This document shows positions 37,021 to 45,109 of a stretch of 64,000 bases of DNA, piece after piece. Origin of the DNA: Sphingomonas sp. H160509 (GTDB taxonomy: Bacteria > Pseudomonadota > Alphaproteobacteria > Sphingomonadales > Sphingomonadaceae); assembly GCF_024124765.2 (NCBI RefSeq), contig NZ_JAMXSR020000002.1:271001-335000 (forward strand), written 5' to 3'. The notes beneath the pieces are model-generated. The model ran no database searches, had not been told where the DNA came from, and saw nothing but the letters and a program-made list of their open reading frames with translations. Position 1 is the first letter of the stretch; each line of letters opens with the position of its first letter. A program made the translations under genes and the position numbers.

Positions 37021-38319
37021 TTAACGGTTGACGCGATAGGTGCGGATGTCGGTCAAAAAGCGGGTTGCGGCGTCAGTGGCGATTTCCGCTTGGTCCTTCG
37101 CGATATCGATGCCGTGCGCCGCTTCATTCAGGCTCCTTACGATCGCCATGAAGGCCTCGGTAGAGGGTAGAGCGCGCACTGCTTCGCTCGCGCGGACAAG
37201 CTCCTTCAGCTCCAACGGGTGGTCGTTTGGAAAACTGTCCTCGTCGGCGAGCGCTCGGAGTTCCCGCTCGATGTCGATCCGAAGCTTCACAAGTGACATC
37301 AAAGGAAATTCACGGGCCAGATCCTCAGCGGTCGGCAAAGCCGCCTGTAGTGGAGCCGGGAGAGCCGTGGAAAGAGTGTATCCGGCGACAGCCATCGGCT
37401 TTACAGAGTCTCGGAGTGCATATTCGACTACCACCGCATTCTTGCCTTGGCAGAGGATGATCCCGATCGTTGGAGCGTCGTCGGTATGGCGCAACAGATC
37501 ATCGACTGCCGATAGGTAAAAGTTCATTTTGCCAGCAAACTCGGGCTTGAACTCTTCGATCTTAAGCTCGACGACGACGAAGCAGCGCAGCTGGAGGTGA
37601 TAGAAGAGTAGGTCGAGATAATAATCCTGCCCCGCGACCTCAAGGTGGTATTGGCTGCCGACGAACGCAAAGCCCTTGCCCAGCTCGAGGATCAGGGATC
37701 GCAGATGATCTAGCAGGCTGCGTTCCAACTCGCGCTCCAAAACGTCGGGGCCGAGCCCCAGAAAGTCGAAGCTGTAGGGGTCTTTGATAAGCGCCTGCGC
37801 CAGATCCGATTGAGGGGTGGGCAGGGTGCGTTCGAAATTGGTAAGAGCCTTGCCTTGGCGCGCGAATAGGTCACTACCGATCTGGAACGCGAGAACCTTG
37901 CGGCTCCAGCCATGCTCTCGCGCCTGCTTGCCATACCAGATACGCTGGGTTCGATCCTTGACTGCCTCAACCAGCGTGATGGCATGCCCCCAAGGCAATT
38001 GTGCAATGACCTGTTGCACGATTTCGCGGTTGGGAAAGGCCTCGGCCAGCGCCCGCATATATTTGAGATTCCGCGGCGAAAAGCCTGTCATCTCTGGGAA
38101 GTCGTGTTTCAGGTCCGTTGAAAGTCGGTCGACGATCTTGGCGCCCCACCCAGCGCTGTCCTGCCTGTCCAGGATGTCGCGGCCGATTTCCCAGTATAGC
38201 AGGATCAGTTCCTCGTTGACTGCCAACGCCGCTCGCAGCCGAGATGTCCGGATCCGCTCCTTCAACGTATCGAGAAGCTGGACGTAATCGTTCGAATCAG
38301 AAGGCGGTACGAGGTTCAT
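37021..38319 (-). CDS. DUF1016 (YhcG-like) PDDEXK nuclease protein with C-terminal extension
   Basis: A 432-aa protein. The N-terminal helical domain (LLDTLKERIRTSRLRAALAV, ILLYWEIGRDILDRQ, FSPRNLKYMRALAEAFPN, LPWGHAITLVEAVKDRTQR) and the nuclease domain (LLDHLRSLILELGKGFAFVG, then YLDLLFYHLQLRCFVVVELK with the D...E-x-K active site, and GKMNFYLSAVDDLLRH) are both clear. Family members are usually about 340-380 aa; here some 80 residues of charged helical sequence follow (IDIERELRALADEDSF and on). The family is found in mobile and defence regions and is thought to cut nucleic acid, though its role is unsettled. It is divergent from the HNH gene at 38415 and close to the IS110 element. Confidence 0.85.
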   Translation of the reverse strand: MNLVPPSDSNDYVQLLDTLKERIRTSRLRAALAVNEELILLYWEIGRDILDRQDSAGWGAKIVDRLSTDLKHDFPEMTGFSPRNLKYMRALAEAFPNREIVQQVIAQLPWGHAITLVEAVKDRTQRIWYGKQAREHGWSRKVLAFQIGSDLFARQGKALTNFERTLPTPQSDLAQALIKDPYSFDFLGLGPDVLERELERSLLDHLRSLILELGKGFAFVGSQYHLEVAGQDYYLDLLFYHLQLRCFVVVELKIEEFKPEFAGKMNFYLSAVDDLLRHTDDAPTIGIILCQGKNAVVVEYALRDSVKPMAVAGYTLSTALPAPLQAALPTAEDLAREFPLMSLVKLRIDIERELRALADEDSFPNDHPLELKELVRASEAVRALPSTEAFMAIVRSLNEAAHGIDIAKDQAEIATDAATRFLTDIRTYRVNR

Positions 38320-38414
38320 CGCGACAGCGTGTAGCATCGCGCGACGGCTGTGACAGGTAGAGACGAACCGAAGGTAGGTGAAGGTCTTCCCGATAACCGA
38401 TTGCCGCGAGGCCG

Positions 38415-39347
38415 ATGAACGGCCAGCATGATCCGATGAAGGGTATTTTCGAGATCAGCGGCGCGTCGCGCTATGACGACCTTATCGCCGAGCGATACCA
38501 TTTTCCGCGGATCTATCTGCGCGCAGCGGAGGCGTGTATCGGCGACTGGATTGTCTACCGCGAGACCGGCTCGGGAGGCGGCCGCATGGCTTACATTGGA
38601 GTGGGCCGCGTACGTGAGATTGATGCGGATCCCGCTGACAGTCGTCTCTTTTATGCGCGTATAGATGACTTTCTCGAGTTTGATCGTCCCGTGCCATATC
38701 GAGATCCGGACGGCCGCTTTCTGGAGCGCATGCTGCGTGAGCTGGACAGCCCTGCGATTGCTGGGCGGGCTCTGCGGGGGAGATCGGTTCGCGCCCTCGA
38801 CGACACCGACTTCGCGATCATCGTGGACCGGGGCCTAACTGACACGTTGTCCCCGGAGGCTGCCGTGAGGCTAGAGCTGGATTCGCGATATCTCGATGAA
38901 TCGACAGCGGCCTTGCTTGCCGAGCCGCCCGGGGAGCGTCGGATTGCGCAGCTTCTCGTGAACCGCAAGGTGCGTGATGCCGCCTTCCGAGGTCACGTGT
39001 TGGACGCCTATGACAGCCGTTGCGCCGTTACAGGCTTGCGAATGGTCAATGGCGGCGGGAAGGCCGAGGCGCAGGCTGCGCATATTTGGAGCGTTGCCGA
39101 AGGCGGTCCCGACGTCGTTCAAAACGGCCTCGCGCTTTCCGCAACCGCCCACTGGTTGTTCGATCGCCATCTCATCAGCCTGGATAATGAGTATCGGTTG
39201 CTGGTCTCGCACAACAAAGTGCCTTCCGAGCTGATCCGGCTATTCCCTGCTCCAGGAGAGCGCGTGCACCTGCCTACGGATCCACGCCTGCATCCGCGCC
39301 AGGATTACATTGCGCGGCATCGCGCACGCTTTGCCGGACTTGATTGA
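38415..39347 (+). CDS. HNH endonuclease with N-terminal PUA/EVE-like domain
   Basis: A 310-aa putative restriction-type nuclease. The N-terminal 110 residues (YHFPRIYLRAAEACIGDWIV, MAYIGVGRVREIDADPADSR, FYARIDDFLEFDRPVPYRD) look like the PUA/EVE/ASCH-like fold used to read modified bases. The C-terminal HNH_2-type domain is YDSRCAVTGLRMVNGGGK, AAHIWSVAEGGPDVVQNGLA and ATAHWLFDRHLISLD, giving the His...Asn...His order. This layout is that of HNH restriction enzymes thought to act on modified DNA. The start could also be the Met at 38436. Its TGA overlaps the ATG of the methyltransferase-HNH gene by one base, so both proteins should be made together. Confidence 0.82.
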   Translation: MNGQHDPMKGIFEISGASRYDDLIAERYHFPRIYLRAAEACIGDWIVYRETGSGGGRMAYIGVGRVREIDADPADSRLFYARIDDFLEFDRPVPYRDPDGRFLERMLRELDSPAIAGRALRGRSVRALDDTDFAIIVDRGLTDTLSPEAAVRLELDSRYLDESTAALLAEPPGERRIAQLLVNRKVRDAAFRGHVLDAYDSRCAVTGLRMVNGGGKAEAQAAHIWSVAEGGPDVVQNGLALSATAHWLFDRHLISLDNEYRLLVSHNKVPSELIRLFPAPGERVHLPTDPRLHPRQDYIARHRARFAGLD

Positions 39348-41107
39348 TGGCGGCAGGGACCGATGTGATATCCAACTACGACGAGCATGCAGATGCATTG
39401 GCGGAGCGCTATGAGGCAGTATCGTCCGAAGCGATGTTGGCCGACGTGCTTTCGACCTTGCCTCGACCCGCGGAAGGTCGGATCGCCCTTGATATTGGCG
39501 CAGGTACCGGACGCGATGCCGCTTGGCTCGGTGAGCTAGGCTATCAAGTGGTAGCAGCCGAACCCGCAGCTGGCATGAGGCGGTTTGCCGCGGAGCGACA
39601 CGGTGATGCCGGTATCCGCTGGGTCGACGACGCGTTGCCCGGGCTTGAGCGGACGCATGCGCTCGGGCTTTCCTTTGACCTCGTCCTGCTGTCGGCTGTC
39701 TGGCAACACGTTGGGCCTGCAGACCGGACCCGTGCCTTTCGCAAGATATCTACTCTGATGAAGCCTGGCGGAACGCTCATCATGACGCTTCGCAACGGGC
39801 CGGCACCGACGGGCATGGAGATGCACCCTACCTCGACGACGGAGGTTGAAGGCCTTGCACGATCGTACGGGCTGGAGGTGCTGCGTGTGTCGCGATCAGC
39901 GGACCAGGGCGGCAGGCCCGAGGTAATATGGGACGTTATGGCAATGCGCATGCCGGACGACGGCACGGGCGCACTGCCACTTGTCCGCGGCATCGTGCTG
40001 TCGGATGGGAAGTCGTCGACCTACAAACTGGCTCTGCTCCGCGCGGTCACTCGTGTTGCCGAGTACGCCCCCGCCGCGGCGACGCCAGCGCCGGACGGCC
40101 GGGACGCTGTCGAGGTGCCGCTTGGCCTCGTGGCACTAAACTGGATCCGAATGTATCTTCCGCTCGTGCGTGGCGGATTCCCTCAAGCACCGGGTAACCG
40201 CGGTACGGTCGGCCTGAGCTTCGCCAAGGATGGCTTTGAAGCATTGTTGGCGCGCAACGCTGCTCAAGCGGATTTACGCGTGGGCGCGACGTTCGACGCG
40301 GAAGGGGCGCTCGCGGTGATGTCTGCGATATCGCACGCAGCTGACACGATCGCGAAGATGCCCGCCAACTTCACGCGCTATCCAAATGGCGGTGCGCCTG
40401 TGTTCGGTGTGACCAAGGCGCGTCCGGGGCGAACGGTCTCGACAATACTCGACCTTGAAACGCTGCGTGGATGGGGACTGCTCGAGATCCCCGGGCATCT
40501 CTGGCGCGCGATGTCTCGTTTTTCGTCATGGATCGATCCGATGCTAGTTGCCGAATGGAGCCGGCTTACGCGCAGTTACGGCGATCGGATGGGCTTGGAA
40601 GTCGGTCCAGGGGCGGTCGAGGGGGCATTGGCCTGGATCGAACCGGGGCGGACGACAACCTTCGGTCGAGACCTTGTGCGCAAGCTTATTGAGCAGGGCA
40701 AGAGTGTCCGCTGTGTCTGGACCGCTGAGCGATTGCGTATCCGTGGCTACGACGTTGATCATTGCCTGCCGTGGGCAGTCTGGCCGTGTGGGGACCTATG
40801 GAACCTCATGCCAGCCCAGCCGCGGATCAACCGCCATGAAAAGCGGGACCGGCTACCGTCCGCGGCCGCGATGAGAGGTGCGCGCGCAAGCATCATCGGA
40901 TGGTGGGAAATGGCATACCTCGAGAATGAAGCGTTGCGATCGCGGTTCCTTCGCGAGGCGGCCTCTGCGCTTCCAGTAGCCGGAGAAACCAGCGCAGCTG
41001 CGGTGTATGATGCGCTAGATTGGCGGCGACTTCGGCTTCGCCAAGACCAGCAAGTTCCGGAGTGGACGCCTTCGACGACGAGCCGTGCGTCAGTGATCGC
41101 AGAATAG
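39347..41107 (+). CDS. SAM-methyltransferase fused to an HNH nuclease domain
   Basis: A 586-aa two-domain protein. Residues 1-190 form a class I methyltransferase: IALDIGAGTGRDAAWLGEL (motif I), YQVVAAEPAAGMRRF, LSAVWQHVGPADRTRAF and KPGGTLIMTLRNG. It has no (D/N/S)PP(Y/F) motif, so it resembles small-molecule or RNA-modifying UbiE/Tam-like enzymes more than DNA methylases. The middle (LVRGIVLSDGKSSTYKLALL, WIRMYLPLVRGGFPQ) and C-terminus (RIRGYDVDHCLPWAVWPCGD then LWNLMPAQPRINRHEKRDRL) are those of an HNH nuclease family with D-x-DH...N...H. The ATG at 39347 overlaps the TGA of the upstream HNH gene. A toxin- or defence-type role is likely, but the target is unknown. I know of no characterised member. 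Confidence 0.8.
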   Translation: MAAGTDVISNYDEHADALAERYEAVSSEAMLADVLSTLPRPAEGRIALDIGAGTGRDAAWLGELGYQVVAAEPAAGMRRFAAERHGDAGIRWVDDALPGLERTHALGLSFDLVLLSAVWQHVGPADRTRAFRKISTLMKPGGTLIMTLRNGPAPTGMEMHPTSTTEVEGLARSYGLEVLRVSRSADQGGRPEVIWDVMAMRMPDDGTGALPLVRGIVLSDGKSSTYKLALLRAVTRVAEYAPAAATPAPDGRDAVEVPLGLVALNWIRMYLPLVRGGFPQAPGNRGTVGLSFAKDGFEALLARNAAQADLRVGATFDAEGALAVMSAISHAADTIAKMPANFTRYPNGGAPVFGVTKARPGRTVSTILDLETLRGWGLLEIPGHLWRAMSRFSSWIDPMLVAEWSRLTRSYGDRMGLEVGPGAVEGALAWIEPGRTTTFGRDLVRKLIEQGKSVRCVWTAERLRIRGYDVDHCLPWAVWPCGDLWNLMPAQPRINRHEKRDRLPSAAAMRGARASIIGWWEMAYLENEALRSRFLREAASALPVAGETSAAAVYDALDWRRLRLRQDQQVPEWTPSTTSRASVIAE

Positions 41108-41118
41108 TCGTAAGACGT

Positions 41119-41439
41119 CTATTCGCAGCCGATTCCATCACCGTCGCGGTCGAGCCTTGGACTATAGCCGGGATCGCCAGCGCGGACTGGCGCAGCGCCT
41201 GCAGCTCGTGCTGCGCTGCAGTTGGCGTATGCCCTTCCGCTTCCGCCGCTGGACAAGAGTCCGAGCGAACGCCGCGGAGTTCCGCTTCCGCTCGGCGATG
41301 GTCCGCGGTGGCAGTGATAGCCTGTCCCGCCTTTACGGTCATTGTGGCACCCCTGGGCGTTCAATCCGCCGGATGTCGCGTAGCCGGTCGACGTCGCGCT
41401 AATCCCGAGTAGTACAGCGAGTGCCGCTCCGAGTTTCAT
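41119..41439 (-). CDS. Small exported excalibur-domain protein
   Basis: A secreted protein of about 106 aa. From ATG 41439 it has the signal peptide MKLGAALAVLLGISATSTGY, then a His/Cys-rich part (GCHNDRKGGTGYHCHRG), and the C-terminal excalibur calcium-binding motif DPGYSPRLDRDGDGIGCE (D-x-D-x-D-G-x-x-C-E). The frame is open from 41508, but the signal peptide sets the start; GGGGGAACG lies ahead of it. Such proteins are found free or attached to nucleases such as thermonuclease-like enzymes; here it stands alone. It converges on the fusion gene with an 11-base gap. Confidence 0.75.
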   Translation of the reverse strand: MKLGAALAVLLGISATSTGYATSGGLNAQGCHNDRKGGTGYHCHRGPSPSGSGTPRRSLGLLSSGGSGRAYANCSAARAAGAAPVRAGDPGYSPRLDRDGDGIGCE

Positions 41440-41928
41440 GTTCAAGACCGTTCCCCCTAGAATGACGCTATCGGTCGTACAGCGAAGGGCAACAGCGACT
41501 GGGATCATTCTCGATCATTGTAAAAATGGTTCGTCATAAATGCGCCAGCGTGGGCCGAGGCCCGCATCAGTCGCAGTCGAGTTACCTGACGCTTGCCGTG
41601 TCGCTCGCTATAGAAGTTTTGTCCGGATCAGGGCCAATGGCCTGAGAATGTGGGCTGCCGTTGACGTTGTTCGTTACCGTTGTGGCGCTCACGGTCTCGA
41701 ACATTAGGCCGGCGATAACTACCAACCATATCGTAGATCCAGGCATTCATATCTATGTATTTATCAAGCATACGATTGGAGTGCGTAGGACACAGGCGCG
41801 CATCACGTCTCAGTCTACGATAGCCGTTTCATTCATTTTGGACATGTATTTGTCGTTGACCGCGAGTGACTTGGGCGACAGGCTTCGACGATCGGCCTGG
41901 GGAGGTCGAATCAGGAGGGGGTTATCTT
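41440..41928. other. Intergenic region
   Basis: No gene is seen. The part from about 41690 to 41860 is AT-richer than the neighbours (ATCTATGTATTTATCAAGCA, TTTCATTCATTTTGGACATG) and probably carries the promoter of the exported protein at 41929. No dispersed repeat copy is present here. Confidence 0.4.
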
Positions 41929-42519
41929 ATGAAATTTACAATTGGCGCGCTCGCGTGCGCGCTTACTTTCGCTGCGCCTACGGTTCAGGCGCAGACTGGT
42001 CCAATCGCGACCGCTGCTACCACGTCCGGAACGCTTCGTGCTGGAACCTCGGTTCCGCTGAAGATGGCCGAAGGACTGACCACGAAGGGCAAGAAGCTCA
42101 AGGTAGGCCAGCGTTTCCAGATGGAGACCGCCGAAGCCGTCATGATCGACGGTAACGTCGTTATCCCGGCCGGCAGTCCTGCCACGGGCGAGATCACCGA
42201 AGTGCGCAACAAAGGCATGTGGGGCAAGTCCGGCCGCATCAACGGACGCGTCCTGTATGTACGCGCTAATGGCCGGCAGATCCGCATGAGCGGTTCAATC
42301 GACGACAAGGGCAAGACTGGGACCGCCGGCGTCGTCGGCGCCGCAGTGCTGATCCCGGTCGCTGGTTTCTTCATGACCGGAACGAGTGCCGACATTCCGC
42401 TCGGCTCGCCGGTGACCGCATTTATCGACGAGGACGTATCGGTGGCCGTCGTTCCAGCTGCGGCGCCAATGGTCGTTGTGGCCCCGGCTGCAAACGCGCT
42501 GGTCCCGACCAAAAGGTAA
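41929..42519 (+). CDS. Exported protein of unknown function, 196 aa
   Basis: A periplasmic or envelope protein. The signal peptide MKFTIGALACALTFAAPTVQ follows AGGAGGGGG at ideal spacing, which sets the start at 41929 against the longer frame from 41866. The mature protein has VPLKMAEGLTTKGKKLKVGQ, MIDGNVVIPAGSPATGEITE, RVLYVRANGRQIRMSGSIDD and a hydrophobic glycine-rich stretch GTAGVVGAAVLIPVAGFFMT near residue 140, ending in an Ala/Val/Pro tail. The layout (beta-rich body with a Gly-zipper-like segment) is seen in sphingomonad envelope proteins of unknown role. I do not recognise a named family. Confidence 0.65.
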   Translation: MKFTIGALACALTFAAPTVQAQTGPIATAATTSGTLRAGTSVPLKMAEGLTTKGKKLKVGQRFQMETAEAVMIDGNVVIPAGSPATGEITEVRNKGMWGKSGRINGRVLYVRANGRQIRMSGSIDDKGKTGTAGVVGAAVLIPVAGFFMTGTSADIPLGSPVTAFIDEDVSVAVVPAAAPMVVVAPAANALVPTKR

Positions 42520-42526
42520 GTCTGAG

Positions 42527-42548
42527 GCGCCGGCCGCCCAGCCGGCGC
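42527..42548 (+). terminator. Stem-loop after the exported-protein gene
   Basis: GCGCCGGC, loop CGCCCA, GCCGGCGC: perfect eight-pair stem seven bases after the stop codon. No T tract follows, so it may stabilise the mRNA end more than terminate. Confidence 0.4.
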
Positions 42549-42563
42549 ACCATCAGCAAGAGC

Positions 42564-42749
42564 GTGGACGACAGACGGATTGAGGAGGAACTTCGCTGTG
42601 ACGCGCTCAAGCGAGAAACTGGCGGGAGATTGGGAAGCGCGGATCGCCGCCGCTGCCCCCCGATCGATTGGCATAGGATCGCACGGCGAGCCGCTATCCT
42701 GGGCCTTCTAACGTTAGTCGCGGGGACCGCACTATTCGGTTTCGGTTGA
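42564..42749 (+). CDS. Possible small membrane protein, 61 aa
   Basis: A short frame from GTG 42564 (MDDRRIEEELRCDALKRE) with a basic middle and one hydrophobic helix at the C-terminus (AAILGLLTLVAGTALFGFG). No strong ribosome site is seen. The amphipathic start plus tail-anchor layout is plausible for a small inner-membrane protein, but it may be chance. Doubtful. Confidence 0.25.
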   Translation: MDDRRIEEELRCDALKRETGGRLGSADRRRCPPIDWHRIARRAAILGLLTLVAGTALFGFG

Positions 42750-42979
42750 AGGCTTCCCGGCTCATCAATGCGTAGCGCGGCTCTCGTATGAAACGGTGGG
42801 CTTGACGGAGGTAAGTCGAGTGAGCGCTCCGTCAAGTTGAATGCCGACGTCGGACAGGCCTAGCTCATCGGCCAAGGTCAGTGCTCGTGAGACCGCATTT
42901 TCCAGTTCTGATCGCTTTGCAGCATGATGCTCTTCAAGTGTCATGTGCAGTCCCAGAACACCTTGTACCTTATCAAACC

Positions 42980-43477
42980 ATGAACATCGATGCGCTCAAA
43001 TCGCTAACCCCCGGCAGCGGGAATGTCTCCGGCTCGTCAAAAAAAGACATGTCGACGAAGGAGATTGCACGAGAACTGGGGATCAGCCCTCAAACCGTAA
43101 GCAATCACCTCAAGGCAGCGATGGGGGCGCTCGGCATCAGCTCCCGGTTCGTTGCCGCCCGAGCGTTGCGAGAGTTTGAGCTACCTGACCTGATAGAGGC
43201 TAGCCCCCCGCAGGCTATGGTTCCCGATCTGGAATACCGCTTCTTCACCCCCATACCGGTCGACGGTGTGCAGGAGGAACGTGGGATCTATGAACCGCGT
43301 CAGGCACCTCGATCGGTAGGGGAGGACTTACATCGCTATCCACTAACGGTCATCCAACGCTTGCTGTGCATAGCGCTGCTCACCGCGACAACCGCGGTCA
43401 TTGCAGTTGCGGCACTGCCGATGTCGGACTCCGTGCAGCGCTTGGCGAATTGGCTCGAACCGACCGTCCACCGTTAA
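42980..43477 (+). CDS. LuxR-type helix-turn-helix protein with C-terminal membrane anchor (two compensating shifts)
   Basis: A DNA-binding protein of about 166 aa. As given it reads SLTPGSGNVSGSSKKDMSTK, but adding one base to the C run at 43008-43012 and removing one from the seven-A run at 43039-43045 gives SLTPRQRECLRLVKKDMSTK, the canonical LuxR-family start. KEIARELGISPQTVSNHLKA, the recognition helix region, is in the original frame. The N-terminal sensory domain is lacking. The C-terminus has one helix LLCIALLTATTAVIAVAALP, so it is likely membrane-tethered. This layout recurs in sphingomonads ahead of small hypothetical and RadC-like genes, as here. Target unknown. Confidence 0.75.
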   Translation: MNIDALKSLTPGSGNVSGSSKKDMSTKEIARELGISPQTVSNHLKAAMGALGISSRFVAARALREFELPDLIEASPPQAMVPDLEYRFFTPIPVDGVQEERGIYEPRQAPRSVGEDLHRYPLTVIQRLLCIALLTATTAVIAVAALPMSDSVQRLANWLEPTVHR

Positions 43478-43513
43478 CGCCGCGCGCCCTGACCGCCCGG
43501 TGAGGAAACGATC

Positions 43514-43849
43514 ATGCTGAACGAACGTCGTCTAGCCGTCGAAACGGTTGCTGCCGCATTTCTTCCCACGGAGCACGCTGCCGAACAGACGGCGATTCTG
43601 GGAGCTCGGTGCATTGCCGCAATGATCGAGCAACGCGTCGCGGCTGGGCTACCGCTTGACACCGGGGCCGAAGCCTTCGCGCTAGTTACCGATGCCACCT
43701 TTCACGCGCTGAAGGCCAGAGCTGCTTTGATAAACGCGCACCAACTGCTCGCTACAATCCCCGCGTCGATCGGCATCAAGTCCTATGGCGGTGACGAATG
43801 TCCTCCGAACGAGCCATTTACGAGCGCCGTATTAAAGTCGGTTGCTTGA
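43514..43849 (+). CDS. Hypothetical protein, 111 aa
   Basis: A soluble helical protein starting MLNERRLAVETVAAAFLPTE behind a good GTGAGGAAACG ribosome site, with AILGARCIAAMIEQRVAAGL, ALVTDATFHALKARAALINA and HQLLATIPASIGIKSYGGDE. No signal or membrane segment is present. It follows the LuxR-type gene by 36 bases on the same strand and is probably co-transcribed with it. I do not recognise the family, but the same small protein appears to accompany LuxR-type/RadC-like gene groups. Confidence 0.6.
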   Translation: MLNERRLAVETVAAAFLPTEHAAEQTAILGARCIAAMIEQRVAAGLPLDTGAEAFALVTDATFHALKARAALINAHQLLATIPASIGIKSYGGDECPPNEPFTSAVLKSVA

Positions 43850-43864
43850 CCATCATCCATCAGA

Positions 43865-44315
43865 ATGTTCAATTTGGCGATGCAGTGGAAGCTTGCAATA
43901 TTCTGGCTACTTCTGATCACGGCTTGTGTCTGCGCGCGCTGGCGAGGCGGCTTGCCCGAAAAGCAAGCCGCATTGTCTCTGCTCGTGGCGGCACTCCCTC
44001 ACTATCGCATATCGTTCGAACGCAGCGGTGAGGTACTCTTCGCTGGATATCGGCGTCGTACTTATCGACGTCGGCCTCCTTTCTGCTTTGGCCATCATCG
44101 CTGTACGAGCGGATCGAGGTTGGCCCATTCCGCTTGCAGCGCTTCAAGCAATCACCGTGCTCGGGCACTTCTGCAAGCTGGTAAATCCTGACTTATGGCG
44201 GTTGGGATACGCCCTGATCACAACCGCACCGGCCTACCCAGGCCTGGTGATCCTGCTCGTCGGAATTTATCGGCATCGTCATCGGGAGCAACGGGCCGCT
44301 GCCGGTGCCTGCTAG
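43865..44315 (+). CDS. Small membrane protein of unknown function (one shift)
   Basis: About 149 aa with four hydrophobic helices when two frames are joined: MQWKLAIFWLLLITACVCAR and LPEKQAALSLLVAALPHYRI in the first; then LDIGVVLIDVGLLSALAIIA, IPLAALQAITVLGHFCKLVN and PAYPGLVILLVGIYRHRHRE in the second. The shift lies at about 44020-44035. A single short frame on its own would have a nonsense tail of Arg, Ser and Cys. It lies between the hypothetical gene and the RadC-like gene on the same strand and is likely part of the same unit. Confidence 0.5.
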
Positions 44316-44479
44316 AACGCATTCTCGAGCCGTTGAGCGACGAGCATGTCTTGCAGGCAAGCGCGTTGATGGAAGAATTCGGCTCTCTTTAAGCTGCGCT
44401 CTCGGGCGGTCGTGTCCGTCAACTACGTGCAGTTGGCGGGGATCAGCGGGTTGTCCGTCACCTGCAGACGATAAGAGCA

Positions 44480-44893
44480 GTGACGCTTCACGTCTTGAAG
44501 GTGCAAGCTATGTCCGGGCCGCTGTTCGCAAATTGGTCCAGCGTACTCGACTACCTTCGCATCGACATCGGCTACGACACGACCGAACAGTTCCGCGCTC
44601 TATACCTGAACACGCGAAACAGTCTGATTCGCGACGAGATCCTATGGCGGGGAACCGTCGACAACACGCAGGTCCACGTCCGGGAGGTTATTGCCCGCGC
44701 GATTGAGTTGGGCGCTGCGGCGATGATCTTGGTGCACAACCATCCTAGCGGCGACGCTGAACCGAGCGCCGCGGACCTCGCCCTTACGAGATCGATATGT
44801 CGCGCCGCTGCGCCAATGCAGATTGCCGTCCACGATCATGTGATCGTTTCGAAGGCAGGGTGTGTCAGCATGCGCTCGGCCGGGTTGATCTGA
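44480..44893 (+). CDS. RadC-like JAB/MPN domain protein (N-terminus interrupted)
   Basis: A JAB-fold metalloprotein. The conserved parts are FRALYLNTRNSLIRDEILWR, the metal site MILVHNHPSGDAEPSAADL (His-x-His...Asp) and VHDHVIVSKAGCVSMRSAGL. RadC-like proteins are common in mobile and defence regions; true DNA-repair function is unproven. The same frame upstream (44312-44479) still reads family-like sequence, LLERILEPLSDEHVLQASAL then MEEFGSL, an in-frame TAA at 44390-44392, and AALSGGRVRQLRAVGGDQRV. The natural protein therefore probably began near 44300 and carries a premature stop, or the stop is a base error. The GTG at 44480 is only the best remaining start. Its TGA overlaps the ATG of the next gene. 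Confidence 0.7.
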   Translation: MTLHVLKVQAMSGPLFANWSSVLDYLRIDIGYDTTEQFRALYLNTRNSLIRDEILWRGTVDNTQVHVREVIARAIELGAAAMILVHNHPSGDAEPSAADLALTRSICRAAAPMQIAVHDHVIVSKAGCVSMRSAGLI

Positions 44894-45084
44894 TGGCTTC
44901 CCGTTCGCTCCTTCGACCATCGACCACGCTTTCGGACATACGGGAGCTGATCCTTCAACTGCCGCGCTCCGCATTGATTGACCTGGTCGAGGCTATTATC
45001 GATCACCTCGATGCTCTTGATGGAGAGGACGATCTTGAACCGGAAGAAGACGTCCAAGCTGAGGATTATGGCGGCGCGTTGTAG
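44893..45084 (+). CDS. Small acidic protein coupled to the RadC-like gene, 63 aa
   Basis: It starts ATG 44893, sharing one base with the RadC-like stop (TGATG), a clear case of coupling. The protein is MASRSLLRPSTTLSDIRELI then LQLPRSALIDLVEAIIDHLD and a strongly acidic tail DGEDDLEPEEDVQAEDYGGAL. No signal or membrane part is present. The two-part layout (amphipathic helices plus acidic tail) suggests a partner-binding protein. I know of the acidic tail type only as an uncharacterised companion in sphingomonads. Confidence 0.65.
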   Translation: MASRSLLRPSTTLSDIRELILQLPRSALIDLVEAIIDHLDALDGEDDLEPEEDVQAEDYGGAL

Positions 45085-45102
45085 GTCCAGAGCCGCGCCG
45101 CC
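45070..45102. terminator. Bidirectional stem-loop between convergent genes
   Basis: GGCGGCGCG (45070-45078) and CGCGCCGCC (45094-45102) are perfect nine-base arms. The left arm lies within the last codons of the acidic-protein gene, and the right arm is eight bases from the stop of the next gene on the other strand. It can serve both transcripts. Confidence 0.5.
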
Positions 45103-45109
45103 ATTGGAT

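Noticed and set aside
41661..42155. 164-codon frame ahead of the exported protein
   Set aside because: Out of frame with a gene that has a strong ribosome site and signal peptide; the first part is AT-rich non-coding.
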